Assembly (NCBI GenBank): GCA_031281685.1 | Contig: JAITFA010000113.1 | Coordinates: forward strand, 1-9,720 | Length of the DNA stretch: 9,720 nucleotides | From: Treponema sp. | GTDB lineage: Bacteria; Spirochaetota; Spirochaetia; Treponematales; Breznakiellaceae | Direction of reading: 5' to 3' | Shown here: one piece after another, positions 1-6,998 of the stretch | Layout of the letters: every line of letters begins with the position of its first letter | Position numbering within the stretch: position 1 is the first letter of the stretch | The notes under the pieces: generated by a model | Databases searched by the model: none | The model's input: only the letters and a program-made list of their open reading frames with translations | What the model was told of the DNA's origin: nothing | Program-made: the position numbers and the translations under genes

Positions 1-44
1 AACGTGGCTCTGGGAAGAATAGTCACGACTTTTGCTTTCATCAT

Positions 45-79
45 GCTTGATGGGTTATTTAAATAAATACCCATCAAGC
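45..79. repeat. Perfect 11-bp inverted repeat (palindromic hairpin)
   Basis: Positions 45-55 (GCTTGATGGGT) are exactly complementary to 69-79, around a 13-base AT-only centre (56-68) that is itself partly symmetrical. There is no T-run on either side, so it is a poor match to an intrinsic terminator. It could be a protein-binding dyad, the end of a lost mobile element or a 3' hairpin of a gene to the left of the window. Function unknown. Confidence 0.6.
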
Positions 80-127
80 AACCCTATTCGGGTTTAGAAT
101 AGCCCTATTCAAGTTTCGAATGGGGCT
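80..127. repeat. Cluster of overlapping short inverted repeats
   Basis: Three dyads follow the hairpin at 45-79. AACCC (80-84) pairs with GGGTT (90-94). GAATAG (97-102) pairs with CTATTC (105-110). AGCCCTATTC (101-110) pairs with 118-127 with one mismatch. The last two share an arm and so are mutually exclusive. The hexamer CTATTC or its complement recurs through the stretch. No gene is visible in 1-170. Confidence 0.45.
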
Positions 128-169
128 ATTTAGCTTTCTGGAGTATAGCGCAAAGCAGAACCAATACTA

Positions 170-178
170 TGCTATAAT
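170..178 (+). promoter_or_regulatory. Candidate extended -10 promoter
   Basis: TGC followed by a perfect TATAAT (173-178) matches the extended -10 form. No good -35 lies 16-18 bp upstream, which extended -10 promoters can tolerate. A start near 185 would give the TPR lipoprotein gene a leader of about 250 nt that includes the whole left repeat array and the hairpin at 354-372. Assignment to that gene is inference. Confidence 0.4.
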
Positions 179-189
179 TTTACCATCCA

Positions 190-340
190 CATCTCGGTCT
201 CTGATACCCACGTCTGACACTCATGTCTCTGACATTCACGTCTCTGACACCACGATGGACACCCACGTCCGACACCCACATCTCTGTCTGATACCTACGT
301 CTCAACATCTACGTCTGACACCCACGTCTCTAATACCACG
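190..340 (-). repeat. Left array of degenerate GTGTCAGAGAC-type repeats
   Basis: The plus strand repeats CACGTCTCTGACACC-like units. Clear copies of GTCTCTG start at 197, 225, 240, and of GTCTCTA at 326. Degenerate or shortened copies occur near 212, 267, 280, 300 and 313. Typical steps are 13-15 bp. This is the reverse complement of the family at 9432-9720, hence the minus strand here. The array fills most of the spacer upstream of the TPR gene. The open frame through it (120-344) only translates the repeat and is not called as a gene. Confidence 0.75.
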
Positions 341-353
341 ATAGAGGATAAGC

Positions 354-375
354 AGCCGGTGAAATATCGGCTTTT
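354..375 (+). terminator. Small terminator-like hairpin upstream of the TPR gene
   Basis: AGCCGGT (354-360) pairs with ATCGGCT (366-372) around a 5-base loop, giving a 7-bp stem with one G-U pair, followed by a short T-run (372-375). It could end transcription of the repeat region or act as a leader attenuator for the gene at 436. The T-run is short, so it may be only a leader hairpin. Confidence 0.4.
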
Positions 376-435
376 CATTCTAAGAGGCTTGTATTGCCGA
401 TAAGTAAAAAACTGTAACTAACAAAAAGGAATCAA

Positions 436-1917
436 ATGAGCCTCGTAAGTAAACCTGTATTCGGCCTTGCATGTCTGTCCCTGCTGTATTCAGCAGTATT
501 CTTTTCCTGCGCTTCAAAGCCTGAAGCAACGCCAGAACCAGCAGTTGTCGCGCCGCAGGAAAAGCCCGTTCTGGTGGAAGCAGCCACAGTAGAAGCTCCT
601 CCAGAACCAGTGCAGGTCCCAGCGCCACAAAAACGCGATACTCTGGCCATACTCGCCGAGATTACCCTGTTTCTTGCCCAAGGGAACTTTGAGGCAGGTA
701 TCGCTCTCTTTGAAGAAATCGAGTCGCCGGACGCTGAGTCCGCCAGAATACAGCTCTTGAAGGCGTCGGTTATGAATTCTGCGGGTATGTTTGACGAGGC
801 GCGGGCTATAACTAACGCGGTCATAACCGCCGAGCCGGAGAACATGGATGCGTTCTTCGTGCTTGCCATGATTGAAAAGGCAGAAGGCAAGCCGCGTGAA
901 CAACACGCCCTGCTTGAAAAAATACTCCATACGGACCCGATTCATATAAACGCCCTTATTGCAATGGGCGATCTGTATACCAGCGGGCGTTCCTTCAAAA
1001 ACGCGGCGCTTTACTACGACCGCGCCCTGACAGAAGAGCCGGAAAACGGCAACGCCCTTATTGGCCGCGCCCTGGTCTACCGCTATAAACATGATTCGGC
1101 AAACGCTGAACTCCTGTTGAACAAGGCAGTCGCCGCTCATCCTAGCTGGGCGCAGGCATACAATGAACGCGCCCGGCTCTACCGCGACGAAAACAAGCTC
1201 CTGCCCGCGCTCGCCGATCTGGATATCGCCAAAGAACTTGCCCCAAATGACTACTGGATCGCCACGGATCGCGGCTCAGTTCTGATAGCCCTGCACCGTA
1301 AACCAGAAGCCCTTGAGGAATACGAGCGGGCTATCACGATTGACCATAATAACTTCCTTGCGTATGTGTACAGCGCTGGTATCAAAGACGAATTCGGTGA
1401 TTACGACGGCGCGGAAGTAGCCTATGAAATCCTTACGCGACTGCGGCCCGACTACTACTTTGGCTTTGAGGGCTTGGGTATGCACAAGATGCGTAAAGGG
1501 CAATGGGCTGAAGCAAGAGACGCCTTTCTTCAGGCATACCAGTACGCGCCTGAGATAAACTACGCGCTCCTTGCCGCCTTAAACTGGATACGGGCAAGCG
1601 GTCCCAGCGGGCCAAAAGCGTTTCTGGAAGACGTTCTCAAAACTCTGCCCCGTGAATCGCTCATATGGTATGTGGTACGCATGTTCCACGACCTGCGGGG
1701 AGACAGCGATGTCGCCAATAGAATAGCTCGTGAAAAAAACGAGGATACCAAGGCGCAACTGCTGTACTACCTCGCCAGCTACTACGATGTGAGCGGGAAG
1801 CCAGCGACGGCGGACATATACTTCCAGCGGGTACGCGAGCTTAACCGGCCATACATGATGGAATGGCGCTTGAACGAATGGGCGCTTGAACAACGACGCA
1901 TTGCTCTCTCAAAATAA
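436..1917 (+). CDS. TPR-repeat lipoprotein
   Basis: A 493-residue protein predicted to be exported and lipid-anchored. Residues 1-24 form a hydrophobic signal segment ending FFSC, with Cys25 as the likely lipidated residue. This is a relaxed lipobox of the kind seen in spirochaetes. Residues 28-66 are a Pro/Ala/Glu/Val-rich linker. From about residue 68 to the end the sequence is helical with a 34-residue period. The clearest TPR units start near residues 172, 206, 240, 274 and 342, with typical Gly/Ala/Tyr positions and ends such as EPEN and APND. TPR arrays bind protein partners, and the partner here is unknown. The start is supported by AAAAAGGA at 423-430. The stop is 3 bp before the TraB-family gene, so the two are probably co-transcribed, suggesting a shared envelope role (inference). 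Confident in family, not in function. Confidence 0.88.
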   Translation: MSLVSKPVFGLACLSLLYSAVFFSCASKPEATPEPAVVAPQEKPVLVEAATVEAPPEPVQVPAPQKRDTLAILAEITLFLAQGNFEAGIALFEEIESPDAESARIQLLKASVMNSAGMFDEARAITNAVITAEPENMDAFFVLAMIEKAEGKPREQHALLEKILHTDPIHINALIAMGDLYTSGRSFKNAALYYDRALTEEPENGNALIGRALVYRYKHDSANAELLLNKAVAAHPSWAQAYNERARLYRDENKLLPALADLDIAKELAPNDYWIATDRGSVLIALHRKPEALEEYERAITIDHNNFLAYVYSAGIKDEFGDYDGAEVAYEILTRLRPDYYFGFEGLGMHKMRKGQWAEARDAFLQAYQYAPEINYALLAALNWIRASGPSGPKAFLEDVLKTLPRESLIWYVVRMFHDLRGDSDVANRIAREKNEDTKAQLLYYLASYYDVSGKPATADIYFQRVRELNRPYMMEWRLNEWALEQRRIALSK

Positions 1918-1920
1918 GCA

Positions 1921-3117
1921 ATGGTAAACGAAATGAACGATAGTCGGATAAGCATTACCCTGAACGGGCGAGAACTCATTCTTATTGGTACAGCCCATGT
2001 ATCACGGGAAAGTATTGAAGAGGTAGACCAGAGTATCCGCGAGGAACGGCCTGAGCTGGTATGCGTGGAACTGGACGCGGGACGCCATAAGTCCATCGCG
2101 GAGCAGGCTAACTGGGAGCAACTTGATGTATCCAGGGTGTTTAGGGAAGGCAAGAGTTTTCTGCTTATAGCGAATCTCGTGTTGTCCAGCTTCCAGCGAC
2201 GCATGGGCGAGGAAGTGGGCGTGAAGCCCGGCGAGGAAATGAAGATGGCGCTTGATACTGCCGCTGAACTAGGCATTCCCTACGCGCTCTGCGACCGTGA
2301 AATACAGCTCACCCTTCGCAGAGCCTGGTACAAATGCGGGTTTTGGAGCAAATGCAAGCTCCTTGCGTCCCTGCTTTCCAGCGCTTTTACCACTGAAAAA
2401 CTCGATAAAGCCGAGATAGAGAATCTCAAGAAGCGTAACGAGCTTGACGGTATGATGAATGAGCTTGCCGCCTACCTGCCTGAAGTGAAGGAGACGCTCA
2501 TTGACGAGCGCGACCGCTACCTGGCCGCGAAGCTCTGGACAAGCGGCATGAGCGTCCGCAAACAGCTCGCCGTGATTGGCGCTGGTCACATCACGGGCAT
2601 CAAGACGCACCTTGAGCGGATTGCCCGTGGCGAGGAAAACGCCGATACCGCCGAGCTGGACACGATTCCATCGCCCAAGCTCTGGTCAAAGGCGCTGACG
2701 TGGGTATTGCCGACGATCCTTGTGGCGCTTATCGTCGCGGGTTTCTTCCACGCCGGCGCCGACGTCAGCCTTGCCATGCTTATCCGCTGGGTCTTATGGA
2801 ACGGCTCACTCGCGGCTCTGGGTGCGCTACTTGCCCTGGGGCATCCCCTTTCCATACTCGTATCGTTTGTGGGTGCGCCCTTTGGCACCATAAGCCCCTT
2901 TGTCAGCATTGGCTTGTTTTCCGGCATTACCGAAGCGACCCTCCGCAAGCCCCGTGTTTCAGATACCCAGAACCTTTCCGCTGATCTTACCAGTCTCAAA
3001 GGTATCTACCGTAATCGTATTACGCGGGCGCTACTGGTCTTCTTTCTCTCGTCTCTAGGCGGCGCTATCGGCAACATTATCTCCATACAGGCGCTGGCTA
3101 GTATCTTAGTCAAATAG
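1921..3117 (+). CDS. TraB/PrgY-family membrane protein
   Basis: A 398-residue protein with the features of the TraB/PrgY family, named after a protein that reduces peptide-pheromone activity in Enterococcus. Homologues occur in bacteria, archaea and eukaryotes, mostly without known biochemistry, and some relatives are proposed to be metalloproteases. The soluble N-terminal part carries GTAHVS (residues 23-28), ELDAGR (50-55) and GAGHITG (220-226). The conserved His and Glu residues are candidate active-site or metal residues. The C-terminal third is hydrophobic: a segment at about 259-280, a Gly-rich pair at about 287-335 and a last segment at about 370-395, so it should sit in the inner membrane. 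The start lies 3 bp after the TPR stop without a clear Shine-Dalgarno, which suggests translational coupling. An alternative ATG lies at 1933. A pheromone role should not be transferred to this gene. Confidence 0.88.
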   Translation: MVNEMNDSRISITLNGRELILIGTAHVSRESIEEVDQSIREERPELVCVELDAGRHKSIAEQANWEQLDVSRVFREGKSFLLIANLVLSSFQRRMGEEVGVKPGEEMKMALDTAAELGIPYALCDREIQLTLRRAWYKCGFWSKCKLLASLLSSAFTTEKLDKAEIENLKKRNELDGMMNELAAYLPEVKETLIDERDRYLAAKLWTSGMSVRKQLAVIGAGHITGIKTHLERIARGEENADTAELDTIPSPKLWSKALTWVLPTILVALIVAGFFHAGADVSLAMLIRWVLWNGSLAALGALLALGHPLSILVSFVGAPFGTISPFVSIGLFSGITEATLRKPRVSDTQNLSADLTSLKGIYRNRITRALLVFFLSSLGGAIGNIISIQALASILVK

Positions 3118-3158
3118 CGCGCAGTTTATACGCAGCTCCTATCCCTATTCAGCTTGAT

Positions 3159-3187
3159 GACTCCCGCCGCCTAAAAGCGGGGGAGTC
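3159..3187 (+). terminator. Strong hairpin downstream of the TraB-family gene
   Basis: GACTCCC (3159-3165) pairs with GGGAGTC (3181-3187), and CCGC (3167-3170) with GCGG (3177-3180), leaving one bulged G and a 6-base loop CTAAAA. It lies 42 bp past the TraB-family stop. It is followed by TTGATT rather than a continuous T-run, so it is an imperfect intrinsic terminator. It may instead be a 3'-end stabilising hairpin or a remnant of an IS200/IS605-type end, which often carry such hairpins. Confidence 0.55.
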
Positions 3188-3206
3188 TTGATTCAGTAAG
3201 ACTTTT

Positions 3207-3219
3207 CCTCATAAAGAAA
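3207..3219 (+). repeat. 13-bp direct repeat, left copy
   Basis: CCTCATAAAGAAA occurs here and again at 3483-3495. The copies are 276 bp apart and bracket the two repeat regions of this spacer. Confidence 0.6.
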
Positions 3220-3263
3220 AAAGTTTCTCTCCGCAAGGTGAGAAAGGCTCTCATGCATACATC

Positions 3264-3360
3264 TTCTCTGGCACTAATATCTCTGACATCCGGAATCACT
3301 GTCTCTGGCACCTAGAACGGGTAAGACACCACGGCTCTAGCGCCAACGCCTCTGACACCC
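3264..3360 (-). repeat. Decayed copy of the GTGTCAGAGAC repeat family
   Basis: Units resembling TCTCTGACAC or TCTCTGGCAC occur near 3265, 3281, 3302 and 3350, with more degraded ones between (for example at 3322-3330 and 3334-3339). Plus-strand polarity matches the left array at 190-340. Spacing is less regular than in the other two arrays, which suggests an older or decaying array. No gene is visible here. Confidence 0.55.
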
Positions 3361-3400
3361 CAAGACACAAGGCAAGACTTTCAGAAAGTAAAAGTTTTTT

Positions 3401-3463
3401 ACATGTCGGCAAGTTTTGTTTACATGAAGCCAAGAGCTTCCGACATGTAGGCAAAAGCTGCCT
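3401..3463 (+). repeat. 21-bp tandem repeat, three units
   Basis: ACATG recurs at 3401, 3422 and 3443, exactly 21 bp apart. Each is followed by a GGCAAG- or GCCAAG-like segment and a T-rich or pyrimidine end. The flanks (about 3380-3400 and after 3464) look like weaker units. The first and third units contain TACATGTCGG (3400-3409) and its exact complement (3440-3449), so RNA from this stretch could form a 10-bp stem. An alternative hairpin at 3447-3469 uses the same right arm. This is a different family from the GTGTCAGAGAC repeats. Confidence 0.6.
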
Positions 3464-3482
3464 TCTACAAGAAAAGGTTTCC

Positions 3483-3495
3483 CCTCATAAAGAAA
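3483..3495 (+). repeat. 13-bp direct repeat, right copy
   Basis: Second copy of CCTCATAAAGAAA (see 3207-3219). The match continues partly into the preceding pyrimidine stretch. Confidence 0.6.
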
Positions 3496-3525
3496 GAGAC
3501 GTTATTTGTACTGAAGGTGAATGTC

Positions 3526-3544
3526 GCCCTCGCTGTCGGAGGGC
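3526..3544 (-). terminator. Hairpin after the META-like gene
   Basis: GCCCTC (3526-3531) pairs with GAGGGC (3539-3544) around a 7-base loop, 11 bp beyond the stop of the minus-strand META-like gene. No T-run follows on the minus strand, so termination here is only suggested. Confidence 0.3.
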
Positions 3545-3554
3545 TTAGAATGGA

Positions 3555-4013
3555 TTACAATGCAGAATTGCTAAAAAAGAGCAACACGGAATGGCTGTCA
3601 TCGTCGGCGCTGTACAGGGTGAGTTCTTCCCCGCTCAGGGTCCAGCGCGTTACCCGCTGCATATACGCAAAATACTCCCGCTCGTTGAGGCCCTTTGGCT
3701 CCCTGAAACTTGCCATGAGGGTACCGGCTATCTTTTCAATCGAGAGGCTGTCTTTCTCCGCCTTGTAAGTGGCAAAGTAGCGATTAGGCGCACCCACGCC
3801 GCTCAAACGCTCCTTGTCAAAGCTCAGGGTGAAAAAGCCGCCCATGTTGTCCGCTTCCAGGGCTTGCCGGCTGAAACCCTTGTCGCCGGAAGTGGTCTGC
3901 ACCGCGACAAGCCGCCACTCCTTGCTTCGTACCGCGTCAAACGTTGTTTCAGCACTATACGCGGCGGAACTGACCATAAACGCGAATAAGAGTGTCATTG
4001 TTACACATTTCAT
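3555..4013 (-). CDS. META/HslJ-like secreted protein
   Basis: A 152-residue protein (from the chosen start) with a Sec signal peptide at about residues 1-21, ending AAYSA before Glu22. There is no lipobox, so it should be periplasmic or secreted. The mature part resembles the META/HslJ (DUF306) fold. It opens with SKEWRLVAV (30-38), has a GGFFTLSFD strand, then GAPNRYFATYKAE with the Asn-Xaa-Tyr-type turn seen in META domains, a short 'GTLMAS' segment and a final pair of strands, WTLSGEELTLYS. HslJ relatives are linked to heat or novobiocin resistance in E. coli, but most members have no known activity. The frame can extend to 4106, but ATG 4013 is preceded by a strong GGAGGT (4018-4023), whereas the upstream start has none. 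The gene converges on the TraB-family gene and diverges from the BMP gene. Family call moderate, function unknown. Confidence 0.75.
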   Translation of the reverse strand: MKCVTMTLLFAFMVSSAAYSAETTFDAVRSKEWRLVAVQTTSGDKGFSRQALEADNMGGFFTLSFDKERLSGVGAPNRYFATYKAEKDSLSIEKIAGTLMASFREPKGLNEREYFAYMQRVTRWTLSGEELTLYSADDDSHSVLLFFSNSAL

Positions 4014-4044
4014 CTTTACCTCCAAACATGTGTCAATTTTATTC

Positions 4045-4073
4045 AAAATAACTATTGAGAGGAGCGATGTCAA
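4045..4073 (-). promoter_or_regulatory. Sigma70-type promoter for the META-like gene
   Basis: On the minus strand a perfect TTGACA (4068-4073) is followed after 17 bp by TATTTT (4045-4050, 4 of 6 matches to TATAAT). The predicted start near 4038 leaves a leader of about 25 nt that contains the GGAGGT ribosome site. The spacing fits the start chosen at 4013 and rules out 4106, which would lie upstream of the promoter. Confidence 0.55.
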
Positions 4074-4158
4074 GGCAAATAGAGTAACCTGAATACTATT
4101 GAACACGAAAACGAAGTTTGCTAGAGTGAAATAACTTAAGCATCAGGAGGAAATAACT

Positions 4159-5268
4159 ATGAAAAAGATGCTGTTTATTGTAAGTATGCTCGTGTCCATC
4201 ACGGGCGTCTCACTCTTTGCGAGTGCTGCGCCTGAGCCGCCGGGTCAGGCGTCTCAGGAAATTACCATGCGTCTCTTGACCGACTCCACCGGAATTGACG
4301 ACAAGTCCTTCAACGCCGCAGCGTGGCGGGGGATTCTGCAATTTTACGGCGATACTTGGGACAAACCCAGCAAGCGAGGCGTGTCCTATGATGTGGTAAC
4401 TGCCCAGACGCAGGATATGTTTCTGCCGGTCATGCTCCAAGCCACTGACGAGAGGTACGATCTTATCGTGGCTACTGGTTTCTTGTATGGCGACATTCTT
4501 ACGGACGTGGCCAGCAGGAATCCGAATCAGAAGTACCTGATCGTTGACGTGGATTGGGTAAACCTTCCTAACGTGATGCAGGCGGTTTATGCTGAGCATG
4601 AAGGCTCGTATCTGGTTGGCATCGCGGCTGCGCTCAAGGCTAAGGCGGACGGGGTGAGTAACCCTCGCTTTGGTTTCATCGGCGGTATTCCGGGGGCGAC
4701 CATCACCAAGTTTGAGGTGGGCTTTATCCAAGGGGTGCTTTCGGTGATACCTGACGCGCAGATCGTGGATTACTATGTGAACGACTGGGGTAATCCGGCG
4801 CTTGCCAAGACCCAGGCAAAGAACTGGTATGACAACGGGGTCTACGCCATCTATTCCGCAGCCGGAGCGAGCGGTAACGGCACGATTGCCCAGGCAAAGG
4901 AATACCGGCTTCAGGGCAAGAACGTCTGGGCTATCGGCGTTGATTCCGACCAGCACGAAGAGGGGTTGTACAACGCCACGGATTCAGCGGTGCTTACTTC
5001 CATGGTTAAGCGCGTGGAGACCAGCCTTATATACGGCTTAAACGCGGTTAAGAACAGCACGTTCAAAGGTGAAGCCATTACGTTTGATCTCAAGAAGGAT
5101 GGCGTGAACTATTCCGCGTCCAACCCGGCGCTCACCGCCGACATTATCGCCCAGCTTGAGGCTGTGAAGCAGCGGATCGTCTCTGGCCAGCTTTCTATTG
5201 CCTCGACCTACGCACAGGCAAAGGCGCTTCCCGGATTCCCGCAGGATTTACACGCCTTAGATGACTAA
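4159..5268 (+). CDS. BMP-family (TmpC/PnrA-like) ABC transporter substrate-binding protein
   Basis: A 369-residue periplasmic solute-binding protein of the basic membrane protein family. Characterised spirochaete relatives (T. pallidum TmpC/PnrA) bind purine nucleosides, so nucleosides are the likeliest ligand here, by family inference. Residues 1-24 are a signal peptide. DDKSFN (47-52) is the family's conserved N-terminal motif, followed by a Trp/Gly-rich binding core. GVDSDQ (260-265) is the matching C-lobe motif. Length is normal for the family. Odd point: there is no cysteine anywhere, so it cannot be a lipoprotein, unlike TmpC. It may be released by signal peptidase I or held by an uncleaved signal. 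A strong AGGAGG (4145-4150) precedes the ATG. The gene stands alone: an intrinsic terminator follows, with no permease or ATPase beside it, so transporter partners must be elsewhere. Confidence 0.92.
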   Translation: MKKMLFIVSMLVSITGVSLFASAAPEPPGQASQEITMRLLTDSTGIDDKSFNAAAWRGILQFYGDTWDKPSKRGVSYDVVTAQTQDMFLPVMLQATDERYDLIVATGFLYGDILTDVASRNPNQKYLIVDVDWVNLPNVMQAVYAEHEGSYLVGIAAALKAKADGVSNPRFGFIGGIPGATITKFEVGFIQGVLSVIPDAQIVDYYVNDWGNPALAKTQAKNWYDNGVYAIYSAAGASGNGTIAQAKEYRLQGKNVWAIGVDSDQHEEGLYNATDSAVLTSMVKRVETSLIYGLNAVKNSTFKGEAITFDLKKDGVNYSASNPALTADIIAQLEAVKQRIVSGQLSIASTYAQAKALPGFPQDLHALDD

Positions 5269-5283
5269 GACTAAACGCTTCTT

Positions 5284-5315
5284 AAACGCCGCGCCAATAA
5301 CGCGGCGTTTTTTTT
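5284..5315 (+). terminator. Intrinsic terminator of the BMP gene
   Basis: AAACGCCGCG (5284-5293) pairs perfectly with CGCGGCGTTT (5301-5310) around a 7-base loop and runs into eight T residues (5308-5315). This is a textbook rho-independent terminator 15 bp past the stop, and it isolates the BMP gene from the acyl-CoA synthetase downstream. Confidence 0.93.
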
Positions 5316-5352
5316 GTCGCAACCTTGCCCCTGCTTTTTACTCTTAATAGAC

Positions 5353-6990
5353 ATGATCAACTTAGAAAGAATGACCATTGCCGAGCTTGCCATGCAAGCG
5401 CCGGCTCAATTTAAGGATAGGACCGCCTTTGCTTTGTATAGCAACGGCAGAATCGAGAACCGCGTCAGTTACGCGGAGTTTGGAACACTCAGCGCCCGCT
5501 TTGCCGCCCTGTTCCAGTTGCTTGGTGTGCAGGCTGGATCGCGCCTCATGCTTCTTTCGGAAAACCGCCCTGAATGGCCTATTGTCTTCTTTGGGGCAGC
5601 TCGCGCCGGTCTGGTCAACGTGCCGGTACTCACGGACTTTTCCGCCGAGCAGATCAACACCATTGCCTTACACGCGGGCGTCAGCGCCGTCTGTGTTACG
5701 GAAAAAACCGCCTGCAAACTCACGCGCCCCGTGGAGACGGCGATCAATCCGGCATTGCCGCTCATCTACATTGACAGCGTTCAAAACAACAGTGTCCGTG
5801 TTTCGTGTCAGGGCAGGGAACAACGGCTGAGTCTTCCTGAGCCGTCTCAGGAACTCTACTCGGCGAATGAAGATGAGCTTTCTTCTATTATATACACCTC
5901 TGGTACGTGCGGAAACAGCAAGGGCGTAATGCTCTCGAACAGGAACCTTGTGTTCACCGCGCTCAAGTCCAGATCGCTGGTAAAGATTTTCCCCCACGAC
6001 CGGCTGCTGTCGGTGCTGCCGCTGGCTCATACCTACGAATGTACTCTGGGGCTTCTTAACGCGGTGATGAACGGCGCTTCAACCACCTACCTTGACCGGC
6101 CTCCGTCGCAGAGCGTACTGTTTCCGGCGATTCAGGCTGTTCGTCCAACGGCAATGGTAACGGTTCCGCTCTTCATCGAAAAAATCTACCGCCACGGCAT
6201 TGCCCCAAAGCTGCTGACTCAGCCGCTCTACCGCTGTCCACTGACCCGTCCGCTGGCGCTGTATGTTGCGGGCCGGAAGCTGCGCGCCATGCTTGGCTCT
6301 TCGCTCCGCTTTTTCGGGATAGGCGGCGCGCCGCTGGATGAGGCAACCGAGGCTTTTTTACGCAAGGTGCATTTCCCCTATGCTCCGGGCTATGGGCTTA
6401 CTGAAACCGCGCCCTTAGTCGCCGGAACCGCGCCGTACCGTTTCCCGTTTCGTTCAGCCGGTTCTGTACTCAAAGGCGTGGATGTCCGCATTGCGCCGCT
6501 TGAGGGGCAAGCCGCTTCCAAAATACCTGTAGGCGAGATTCAGGTTCGCGGTCCCAACGTCATGCTGGGCTATTACAATGACGAGCAAAAAACCCGCGAA
6601 GCCTTCACGCCTGACGGCTGGCTAAAAACCGGCGACATCGGCAGTCTGGACAAGAAACGCCATCTCTCCATTCGCGGTCGTATCAAAGCCATGATCCTCG
6701 GTCCTTCTGGCGAGAACATCTATCCTGAAGAAATCGAAAGCCTCCTCAGCGCCTCGCATCTGGTGGAAGAGGCTGTAGTTTACGGCGATGAGAGAGGTGA
6801 AATCGTGGCGCTTGTTGTGTTAAGCGAGAGGGCGAAAACCATGCTGGCGACTGTGGGCGAGAAACTTGATGAACTGAAAATCATTGTTAATAAAAAGCTG
6901 GCCGCCTTTTCCCACATTCACCGGATTGAGATACGCGACAAGCCTTTTGAAAAAACCGCCACTCAGAAGATCAGGCGGCTTTTTGTGTAG
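5353..6990 (+). CDS. AMP-forming acyl-CoA synthetase (long-chain type)
   Basis: A 545-residue member of the ANL adenylating superfamily, most like long-chain fatty-acyl-CoA ligases. It would activate a carboxylate with ATP to an acyl-AMP and pass it to CoA. Motifs in order: P-loop A3 YTSGTCGNSKG (181-191), A5 YGLTET (347-352), TGD (426-428), RGRIK hinge (441-445), GENIYPEEIE, and the A10 lysine (about Lys539) in KTATQKIRR near the C terminus. The P-loop departs from the usual TSGTTGxPKG at two places (Thr to Cys, Pro to Ser), while the glycines and lysine remain. The frame opens at a TTG inside the BMP terminator's T-run (5314), so ATG 5353 is preferred. ATG 5371 is possible, with AGAAAG close to it. 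None has a good Shine-Dalgarno. It could also use another acid substrate. The stop is 8 bp from the convergent purM stop. Confidence 0.85.
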   Translation: MINLERMTIAELAMQAPAQFKDRTAFALYSNGRIENRVSYAEFGTLSARFAALFQLLGVQAGSRLMLLSENRPEWPIVFFGAARAGLVNVPVLTDFSAEQINTIALHAGVSAVCVTEKTACKLTRPVETAINPALPLIYIDSVQNNSVRVSCQGREQRLSLPEPSQELYSANEDELSSIIYTSGTCGNSKGVMLSNRNLVFTALKSRSLVKIFPHDRLLSVLPLAHTYECTLGLLNAVMNGASTTYLDRPPSQSVLFPAIQAVRPTAMVTVPLFIEKIYRHGIAPKLLTQPLYRCPLTRPLALYVAGRKLRAMLGSSLRFFGIGGAPLDEATEAFLRKVHFPYAPGYGLTETAPLVAGTAPYRFPFRSAGSVLKGVDVRIAPLEGQAASKIPVGEIQVRGPNVMLGYYNDEQKTREAFTPDGWLKTGDIGSLDKKRHLSIRGRIKAMILGPSGENIYPEEIESLLSASHLVEEAVVYGDERGEIVALVVLSERAKTMLATVGEKLDELKIIVNKKLAAFSHIHRIEIRDKPFEKTATQKIRRLFV

Positions 6991-6998
6991 TTGAGCTG

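Noticed and set aside
120..344. Open frame of 74 codons on the plus strand
   Set aside because: Most of it translates the degenerate repeat (SDTHVSD-like peptide), it has no ribosome site, and the same repeat yields similar frames elsewhere.
432..1140. Long minus-strand frames opposite the TPR gene
   Set aside because: They are shadows of a GC-rich coding frame; composition and motifs support only the plus-strand lipoprotein.
5314..5352. TTG start extending the acyl-CoA synthetase by 13 residues
   Set aside because: The TTG lies in the T-run of the BMP terminator and has no ribosome site; the extra residues match no family feature.
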